Assembly: GCA_023440865.1 (NCBI GenBank)
Contig: JAEXRM010000087.1
Span: 1 to 13,584 of the forward strand
Origin: Bacillota bacterium
Lineage (GTDB): Bacteria > Bacillota > Clostridia > DSM-8532
Direction: 5' to 3'
DNA: 13,584 bases
Shown here: piece by piece, positions 1 through 5,793 of the stretch
Layout: each line of letters starts with the position of its first letter
Numbering within the stretch: position 1 is the first letter of the stretch
Program-made: the position numbers and the translations under genes
The notes under the pieces: generated by a model
The model's input: the letters and a program-made list of their open reading frames with translations, nothing else
The model's database searches: none
What the model was told of the DNA's origin: nothing

Positions 1-2095
1 CCCCCATGCGGATCTCTGTGGACAGGGGCAGATTGCGCGAGGAACCACCGACCCGAATGCGCCACAATCCCGGCTCCACCCGCCACCGGTCGGCTTCCGC
101 GTCGTAATGCCGGAAAGCCTCGGGCTCCAGCGTCATGTCGATCCGCTTCGTCTCTCCGGGTTCGATCCTCACCCGGGTAAATGCCGCCAACTCCCGCGCC
201 GGACGGAAAACCTTGTCCGAAGCCTTCTCCAAAAAGGCAAACGCAATCTCGTCCGCAGCCCGCGGGCCGCCGTTGGTGATGGTGAAGGACAGGAACACCG
301 ATGTGCCCGGCATCACCACATCAGGCGCCACCTGCAGCCCATCGTACGAGAACGGCGCATAGGAAAGTCCATGGCCGAACGGGAACCGGACCTGCTTGTC
401 CGCCTTGTCGTAGTAGCGATAGCCGACGTGGATGCTTTCCCGATACAGGACACGCGTCTGTCCGCCCGGGAAATCATGGTGCGCCGGTACATCCGCGAGA
501 GAAACCGGCCACGTCTCCGCCAGTTTTCCGGACGGTACCGTCTCCCCGAGCAGGAGTGATGCGATTGCCCGCCCCATGCCCTCGCCGCCCAGGCAGGCCA
601 GCAGCACCGCCCTGGGCCGATCGATCCAGGGGAGCTCTACCGGCGCTCCGCAGACAAGGATGACCACCGTGTTCGGATTGACATCGCAAACGGCCTCGAT
701 CAACCGGTTCTGCGCGGGCGGCAACGACAGATGCGTCCGGTCGAGTCCCTCAGTCTCGTCGGCGGCCGGCAGCCCGGCGAACAGGTAGACGATATCCCGG
801 CCGCGGGCGGCGGCGCAGGCTTCGGCGATCAACCGATCCGCAGTCGCCCCGGTTGCGCGATCGGCACCGCAGGATGCGTCCAGCCGGTAACCGGACGCGT
901 AAACCGCATCCACGCCCAGCCCGCACAGCGCATCCCAAGGCGTGTCGACCTCAGCCGGATGGATCCGTGAGCTGCCAGCCCCCTGGAACCGCGGCTCACG
1001 GGCAAAGGCGCCAATGACGGCCGCCCGCTGGTTCTTTCCACCGGGCAGAAGCCCCCCGTCGTTCTTCAGCAGCACGGCCGAACGGGATGCCGCCGTCACG
1101 GCAAGCAGGTGATGGGCCTGCGGATCATATCGGAATCCGGGTCGGCGGTTCGCCATGCACATCAGGCGGAATGCAACAAGCCGCTCCGCCGTTCGGTCGA
1201 GCGCCGCTTCCGGCAAAACGCCCGCCTTCACGGCATCCAGAACCTTCTTGTCGTTCAGACCGCCGTTTCCCGGCATCTCGAGATCCAGCCCGGCCGCGAC
1301 GCCCCGGGCACGGTCGTGCACTGCGCCCCAGTCTGAAACGGTGATGCCGTCGAAGCCCCATTCGGTACGCAGCACATCGGTCAGCAGCCAGCGGTTTTCC
1401 GAGCAATAGGTGCCATTGAGCCGGTTATAGGCGCACATGACGGTCGCCGGCCTTCCCTTTCGGACGGCAATCTCGAAGGACCGCAGATAGGTTTCCCGCA
1501 ACGCGCGGTCATCCACGACGGCATCGATCGACATGCGCCGCGTTTCCTGGTTGTTCACGGCGAAATGCTTGAGCGAGCACCCCACGCCCAACGCCTGCAC
1601 GCCCTGGATCATGGCAGCCGCCATCTCGCCGGAAACCAGCGGATCCTCGCTGAAGTATTCGAAGTTGCGGCCGCATAGGGGACTTCGCTTCTGGTTCACG
1701 CCGGGACCCAGGATAACGGAAACGCCTTCCTGCAGGCATGCCTCCGCCAGGGCCCGCCCGACTTCGGACGTCAGGCTCCGGTCAAAGCTGCATGCCAGCG
1801 CGCTTGCCGTCGGAAAGCAGACAGCGGGCACCGACTCCCCGATGCCGAAGTTGTCTGTCTCACCGACCTGCTTGCGCAAGCCGTGCGGGCCATCCGCCAT
1901 GGCGACCGCGTCGAGCCCCAGCCGGTCGATGGGCTTGAGGTGCCAGCAGTCCTCGCCGGAGCAGAGAGCAGCCTTCTCCTTGAGCGTCATGCGCGCCACC
2001 AAACCGGCCGCCTGCACGCGCCATGCGGCCGGATCGCCCCAGGCTGCGGGTGCTTCCGGTACAGGTGATCCCTTTTCGCCGTCGCCTGCCATCAT
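1..2095 (-). CDS. Glycoside hydrolase family 3 beta-glycosidase (3' end cut by window edge)
   Basis: This is a cytoplasmic GH3 retaining enzyme, most likely a beta-glucosidase or beta-xylosidase releasing sugar from short glycosides. The reading frame is open for 698 codons from the start to the window edge. The N-terminal barrel has ADGPHGLR (substrate-binding D68), FEYFSEDP, KHF (K176-H177) and the nucleophile motif VSDWG with D255. The second domain carries ETEGLDR, with E447 or E449 the candidate acid/base, and the FGHGLSY motif near residue 575. A fibronectin-III-like tail follows from about 585 and is nearly finished at position 1, so I infer that only a few residues are missing. No signal peptide is seen. 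The start is the first of two adjacent ATG codons, with AGAGGAG 9 nt upstream. It lies 29 nt after the symporter stop, as the second gene of an operon. The family call is firm; the substrate is not known. Confidence 0.95.
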   Translation of the reverse strand, partial: MMAGDGEKGSPVPEAPAAWGDPAAWRVQAAGLVARMTLKEKAALCSGEDCWHLKPIDRLGLDAVAMADGPHGLRKQVGETDNFGIGESVPAVCFPTASALACSFDRSLTSEVGRALAEACLQEGVSVILGPGVNQKRSPLCGRNFEYFSEDPLVSGEMAAAMIQGVQALGVGCSLKHFAVNNQETRRMSIDAVVDDRALRETYLRSFEIAVRKGRPATVMCAYNRLNGTYCSENRWLLTDVLRTEWGFDGITVSDWGAVHDRARGVAAGLDLEMPGNGGLNDKKVLDAVKAGVLPEAALDRTAERLVAFRLMCMANRRPGFRYDPQAHHLLAVTAASRSAVLLKNDGGLLPGGKNQRAAVIGAFAREPRFQGAGSSRIHPAEVDTPWDALCGLGVDAVYASGYRLDASCGADRATGATADRLIAEACAAARGRDIVYLFAGLPAADETEGLDRTHLSLPPAQNRLIEAVCDVNPNTVVILVCGAPVELPWIDRPRAVLLACLGGEGMGRAIASLLLGETVPSGKLAETWPVSLADVPAHHDFPGGQTRVLYRESIHVGYRYYDKADKQVRFPFGHGLSYAPFSYDGLQVAPDVVMPGTSVFLSFTITNGGPRAADEIAFAFLEKASDKVFRPARELAAFTRVRIEPGETKRIDMTLEPEAFRHYDAEADRWRVEPGLWRIRVGGSSRNLPLSTEIRMG

Positions 2096-2124
2096 ATTTC
2101 CGCGCTCCTCTACACATGTTTCAC

Positions 2125-3498
2125 TCATTCCGCATGCCCCCGGCCCACAGCCGCTGCCACCGTGCCGTCGCATGCCGACTCCCGCCCAAACCGGCTGACG
2201 AACCACACCGAAAGCAGCAGGCATGCCGCAGGCACAACCCCCATCAACACCCGGATGCCGAGCACCGCCACCGGAGATTGCACCACCGTTGTTCCGGGTG
2301 CGGCCTCCACGTACCCGAACCAGCCCAGCGCGGCCGTCACGACCGCAACCGTCACGGCCGATCCCATCTTGTACAGGAGCATCGTCACGCCGTAGATCAC
2401 ACCCTCCCGCGGTTTTCCGTTGTGTCGCGCGTCGATCTCCACGACATCGGGAAGAATGGCGAACACAAGCACCTGCGACGCGGAGATGCCCACACCGATC
2501 AGCACAACGGCAGCCACCACCGGCGCGATGCTGCCCGCCGGCAGGAGCAGGCATGAAAGCAGCGGCACCATGAAGTACAGGGCCGATACCACATACGCCT
2601 TCCTCTTGCCGATGCGGTTGCTGACCGCCACCCACAGCGGTGTCGCGACGACGGCGGCCACCAGCGGAATTGCCATGAACACGGAACTCAGGTCCTCGGA
2701 GAGCAGCAGGGCGTGCTTCATGTAGTAGATGTAGAGCGCCATCACGACATCGAACGCCACCATGTTGCACAGGAACATGCCCAGCACGGACCGGTACGCC
2801 GGCAGGCGCAACAGCGACAGAAGGCTGTCACGAAGCCGTTCCGGTTTGGCGTCATCAGCCACCGTCACCCGCTCCCGGGTTCCCGCGAAGGAAAGCAGGA
2901 TGCTGATCGCCAGCATGACGCCCAGGATTTGTCCCATGACGGGAAAACTCTTCGGATACTGCGTCCTGCCAGGGTACAGCGTATCCACGATCCATGTGAC
3001 CCCCATCGCCGAGAGCAGCGATCCAACGAAGGAGAAGGCCATCTTCCATGCGGAGAGGCTTGTCCGTTCATCCGGGTCCCGGGTCAGCTCCGGCAGCAGG
3101 GCATTGTAGGGAATCGAGACCAGCGAGTACAGCGTGTTGAACAGGATGCCGGCGAGTGTGTAGTAAGCGGCCAGCGCCAGGTCTCCCTTGAAGGGGACCA
3201 TCCACAGCAAAGCGAACCCCACCGCCAGCGGCACGGCACCATACAGCAGGAAGGGCCTGCGGCGACCCAAACGGGAACGGATCCGATCGGACACGGCACC
3301 CGTCAGCAGGTCACAGATCGCGTTCCAGATGCGGACCACGAGGAAGATGCCGCCGGCAAGCACGGGCGAAAGACCGGCCACGTCGGTCAAAAAAAAGACA
3401 AAGTAGAAACCGACGGCACCATAGGCGATGTTGTTGCCCAGATCACCCAGTCCGTAGGCCGCCTTTTCCCGATGGGTCAGCTTGACATTGCACTCCAT
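2125..3498 (-). CDS. GPH-family (glycoside-pentoside-hexuronide) sugar:cation symporter
   Basis: This inner-membrane major-facilitator-type symporter has 457 residues, the usual length for the family, with hydrophobic stretches consistent with about 12 membrane helices. The N-terminus (KLTHREKAAYGLGD) and the loop between helices 2 and 3 (D71-R72, then S75-R76 and G78-R-R-R-P82) are typical of the MelB/YicJ/XynP group. It should import a sugar or short glycoside for the GH3 enzyme encoded 29 nt downstream. I chose the start at 3498 because GGGGAGG lies 5 nt upstream; an in-frame ATG at 3558 would add 20 polar residues and has no comparable site. One oddity is the helix-2 motif RIWNAICDLLTG: family members commonly have D, not N59, at the first acidic position and a proline after the second, while D63 is kept. 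The substrate cannot be read from the sequence. Confidence 0.92.
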   Translation of the reverse strand: MECNVKLTHREKAAYGLGDLGNNIAYGAVGFYFVFFLTDVAGLSPVLAGGIFLVVRIWNAICDLLTGAVSDRIRSRLGRRRPFLLYGAVPLAVGFALLWMVPFKGDLALAAYYTLAGILFNTLYSLVSIPYNALLPELTRDPDERTSLSAWKMAFSFVGSLLSAMGVTWIVDTLYPGRTQYPKSFPVMGQILGVMLAISILLSFAGTRERVTVADDAKPERLRDSLLSLLRLPAYRSVLGMFLCNMVAFDVVMALYIYYMKHALLLSEDLSSVFMAIPLVAAVVATPLWVAVSNRIGKRKAYVVSALYFMVPLLSCLLLPAGSIAPVVAAVVLIGVGISASQVLVFAILPDVVEIDARHNGKPREGVIYGVTMLLYKMGSAVTVAVVTAALGWFGYVEAAPGTTVVQSPVAVLGIRVLMGVVPAACLLLSVWFVSRFGRESACDGTVAAAVGRGHAE

Positions 3499-3582
3499 GC
3501 GAACCTCCCCGTGCGGCACTGCTGGCAGGCCGCTCCCCATACCCATTTTGTCGCGCATGGCCGAATCTGCCTATCACCTTTT

Positions 3583-3610
3583 CGTGTATTTTGACATGAT
3601 TTCTTGACAA
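3583..3610 (-). promoter_or_regulatory. Candidate promoter of the symporter-GH3 operon
   Basis: On the minus strand, TTGTCA (3610-3605) is followed after 16 nt by TACACG (3588-3583). This would start transcription near 3576, leaving a leader of about 78 nt before the symporter ATG. The -35 is a 5/6 match and the -10 only 3/6, which fits a promoter that needs an activator such as the divergent AraC-type protein. It is tentative. Confidence 0.3.
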
Positions 3611-3632
3611 TCCCCTGTACATGGCATACGTT
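3604..3632 (+). promoter_or_regulatory. Candidate promoter of the AraC-type regulator gene
   Basis: TTGACA at 3604-3609 is followed after 17 nt by TACGTT at 3627-3632. A second TTGACA lies at 3591-3596, exactly 13 bp upstream. The -35 is perfect and the -10 weak (3/6). The leader to the chosen ATG at 3729 would be about 90 nt. The element overlaps the candidate minus-strand promoter, so the two divergent transcripts may compete or be co-regulated. Confidence 0.35.
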
Positions 3633-3728
3633 CATCATGATGACGCCTGCGGCGATGCGGCCAGTCGGCGCATGGACCGGGAACACAGGCACGCAGCAGG
3701 CGTAGGCGGATCGGAGGAAGGTGACAGG

Positions 3729-4583
3729 ATGCCGGCAACAAAAGAAGCGCAATCCCCGAACACCCGCAGAGAACCAGCGGAAGGCAGACCGATTGCGGAA
3801 GGAAGTCCGACTGCGGAAGGCAGTTCGACTGCGGAAGGCAGTCCGCCTGCGTCCGTCGAGCATTCCCTCGTTCAGGAGCGGTTCCACAACCGCGAAGACA
3901 ACCGCATGCACACCCCCTACGAGGAGGAAAGGGCCATTCTCGATTGCGTCCGCAACGGGGACATTCCCGGGCTGGAGCGGACGTGGCGCTCGCTGCCGGC
4001 GATCCGGTACGGCATCATGACGAACCTGTCAGATCCGCGCCAGGAGCTCTTTTACGGCAGCATCGCCAACACGACGCTTGTGACACGGGCGGCCATCGAA
4101 GGCGGCATGGACGAGGAGGACGCATTCTCGCTCAGCGACGTGTACATCCGCCGGATGGAGCAGGCCAAGTCCGTGTCCGCACTGCAGTCCCTGAACGAAC
4201 AGATGGCGCTGGCGTTCACGCACCGGGTTGCAGCCGCCCGGCAGGAAAACCGCCGTACCTGGCCCCGTTCGATTCAGCGCTGCATGGATGCCATCTCCAG
4301 CGGCAACCACCAACGGCTGACCCTGCAGGATCTGGCCGGTGAGGCCGGTCTGACTCCGAAATATCTGTCCTGGCTGTTCCACCGGACGACGGGACAAACG
4401 CTGACCCGCCACATCGAGCTGAAGCGGGTTGAAGAGGCCAGACACCTGCTTGTCCATTCCCGGCTGTCCCTGTCGGATATTGCGCAGACGCTTGCCTTCA
4501 GCTCCCAAAGCCACTTTTGCGCCGTCTTCAAGAAGTTCGCCGGCGTCACGCCGATGCAATACCGGAACCATCCGCCGGCATGA
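3729..4583 (+). CDS. AraC-family transcriptional regulator
   Basis: This 284-residue DNA-binding protein probably activates or controls the divergent symporter-GH3 operon. The C-terminal 105 or so residues form the AraC double helix-turn-helix: the first helix-turn-helix at about 198-217 (LTLQDLAGEAGLTPKYLS), the second from about 246 (SLSDIAQTLAFSSQSHF), ending with FKKFAGVTPMQYR. The middle of the protein (from about residue 60) resembles the helical N-terminal region seen in other clostridial AraC proteins, with TLVTRAAIEGG and AFSLSD; no cupin sugar-binding domain is recognised. The first 50 residues are low-complexity and contain four six-residue repeats. I chose 3729 because GGAGG lies 11 nt upstream; in-frame ATGs at 3621 and 3672 lack a site, and 3621 would lie inside the candidate promoter. 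It faces the lipoprotein gene convergently, with 25 nt between stops. Confidence 0.88.
   Translation: MPATKEAQSPNTRREPAEGRPIAEGSPTAEGSSTAEGSPPASVEHSLVQERFHNREDNRMHTPYEEERAILDCVRNGDIPGLERTWRSLPAIRYGIMTNLSDPRQELFYGSIANTTLVTRAAIEGGMDEEDAFSLSDVYIRRMEQAKSVSALQSLNEQMALAFTHRVAAARQENRRTWPRSIQRCMDAISSGNHQRLTLQDLAGEAGLTPKYLSWLFHRTTGQTLTRHIELKRVEEARHLLVHSRLSLSDIAQTLAFSSQSHFCAVFKKFAGVTPMQYRNHPPA
3777..3848 (+). repeat. Four 18-bp in-frame tandem repeats in the AraC-type gene
   Basis: Four direct 18-bp units begin at 3777, 3795, 3813 and 3831, each starting GCGGAAGG. They are in frame and encode AEG-RPI, AEG-SPT, AEG-SST and AEG-SPP, a short disordered linker near the N-terminus. The units differ at only a few bases each, which suggests recent duplication by replication slippage. 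Confidence 0.9.
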
Positions 4584-4608
4584 ATCACACGGAGCGATTA
4601 TCGGCGTA

Positions 4609-5571
4609 TCACCGATCGACCATCTTCACGTCCGACAACGCAAATCCGCCATCATGCCATACGATTTCCGCCGCGAAGTCAGGCATGCCTTCATACTGTG
4701 CCGACGCAACGCCTTCAAAACAGCACCCGGGGGTGGTGCGCAGCGTGATGCCCTCTCCCGCCACATCGAAGGCGATTTGTGATCCGAACCAGATGCGTTC
4801 ATACCGGGCGCCCTCACGCAGCCACGCGGACAGGTCGATCCCCTCCCCCATGTTCCTGCCGTCGACGGCAAGCAGCAGCCTGTCTTCCTCCTGGTCAAGG
4901 GTGGCCGTGATGTGCTCCGCCAGCTGTCCGAGGTACTGGTCCGGGGCATATGCCACGGCGCTGCATGTGCCATTCTCAAGGATCTCGACAAGATACAGCT
5001 GCTCGACGCTGACGCCTGTTCCGGTTCCGGTATGCAGGGAGATCGCGGCTTCCTTGATGCCATCGCGGTCATAGTCCGCATAGCCGATTTGTGGTGGAAT
5101 CAACCGCGGGGAGGCATATGTCCAACGGAACAGCTGACACCTGTCATCCATCCGAAGAATCACGGCGTCTGCTCCGGCACATCCATACAGATACACTTTC
5201 TCATCCGGGATGGATGCCAGCAGCAGGGTATCCCCTTCCGCCGCCAGATACAGGGAATCCGCATCGGCAACCGTGTCAAGCGTGTCGAGCGTCCGAGCGT
5301 CCTGTCCACGGAACCACACCTCGACAGGGTCCTCCGCCTCGTTCATCTTGACCCCAGCATCCGCCACAACGGCGTTGGGACTGTTTGAAGCCGTCCCGGC
5401 AGCCGATACGCATGCGACACCTGGTTGCGGCGTGTGCCCGACCGCATCGGCAACACCCGTGCGGACGCCTGTACAGCCGCTGCACACCAGCTGGCAGGCA
5501 AGCAACAGAAGCAACAGACATCCCTTCCCGATTGCAAGCGTACGCGCGTTCATCCGTATCAACTTTTTCAT
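4609..5571 (-). CDS. Putative surface lipoprotein with a VCBS/FG-GAP-like Ca-binding loop
   Basis: This is a predicted exported lipoprotein of 320 residues with no assignable enzyme function. The N-terminus is basic (MKKLIRMNAR), followed by a leucine-rich core and several cysteines. LLAC (C26) fits the lipobox pattern best, while CSGC (C33) is a second possible lipidation site. The mature part contains ADYDRDGIKE (D166, D168, D170, G171, E174), a D-x-D-x-D-G loop as in Ca-binding VCBS/FG-GAP repeats, followed by a TGTGTGVS stretch. The start is uncertain: in-frame ATGs lie at 5643, 5625, 5607, 5589, 5571 and 5553, nearly all inside 18-bp repeats. I chose 5571 because AAAGGG lies 9 nt upstream, the best site in the series, and because it gives a normal signal-peptide length. 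It is downstream of the GGDEF-EAL gene on the same strand, but 222 nt away. Confidence 0.75.
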   Translation of the reverse strand: MKKLIRMNARTLAIGKGCLLLLLLACQLVCSGCTGVRTGVADAVGHTPQPGVACVSAAGTASNSPNAVVADAGVKMNEAEDPVEVWFRGQDARTLDTLDTVADADSLYLAAEGDTLLLASIPDEKVYLYGCAGADAVILRMDDRCQLFRWTYASPRLIPPQIGYADYDRDGIKEAAISLHTGTGTGVSVEQLYLVEILENGTCSAVAYAPDQYLGQLAEHITATLDQEEDRLLLAVDGRNMGEGIDLSAWLREGARYERIWFGSQIAFDVAGEGITLRTTPGCCFEGVASAQYEGMPDFAAEIVWHDGGFALSDVKMVDR

Positions 5572-5656
5572 CCGTGCATTCCCTTTCATCCGTGCATACC
5601 TTTTCATCCGTGCAAACCTTTTCATCCGTACATACTTTATCATCCATGCATTCTTT
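5549..5656 (-). repeat. Six 18-bp tandem repeats spanning the lipoprotein gene's start region
   Basis: Six direct 18-bp units start at 5549, 5567, 5585, 5603, 5621 and 5639 on the plus strand. Read on the minus strand, most units resemble AAGGTATGCACGGATGAA, with the two end units most diverged. Each unit holds an in-frame ATG of the lipoprotein frame, and most have an AAAGG-like site about 9 nt before it, so the array is a ladder of possible start sites. If translated, it encodes repeats of the type ARMKRY. Confidence 0.9.
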
Positions 5657-5793
5657 TTTCACCGGCATGTGTTCCATTCAAGACCATCCGCTGAGGATGC
5701 CATCACGGAGAGTCCGGCGCCGGCATGCTCATCCTGCGGATTGCACAGAGACTGCACATCAAAAAGGTCATGGATGAACGCTCCTGAACAGGC

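Noticed and set aside
4595..4618. Bidirectional terminator between the convergent AraC-type and lipoprotein genes
   Set aside because: Only a five-base stem (ATCGG/CCGAT) is possible, it overlaps a stop codon, and there is no T-run on either strand.
5549..5656. Iteron-type replication origin or CRISPR array
   Set aside because: The repeats are directly adjacent without spacers, lie in frame with a coding sequence, and no replication or cas gene is near.
5276..5677. A cysteine- and repeat-rich minus-strand frame (CTDEKV units) through the 18-bp array
   Set aside because: Any 18-bp repeat gives repeats in all open frames. The lipoprotein frame has the signal peptide and a folded continuation; this one does not.
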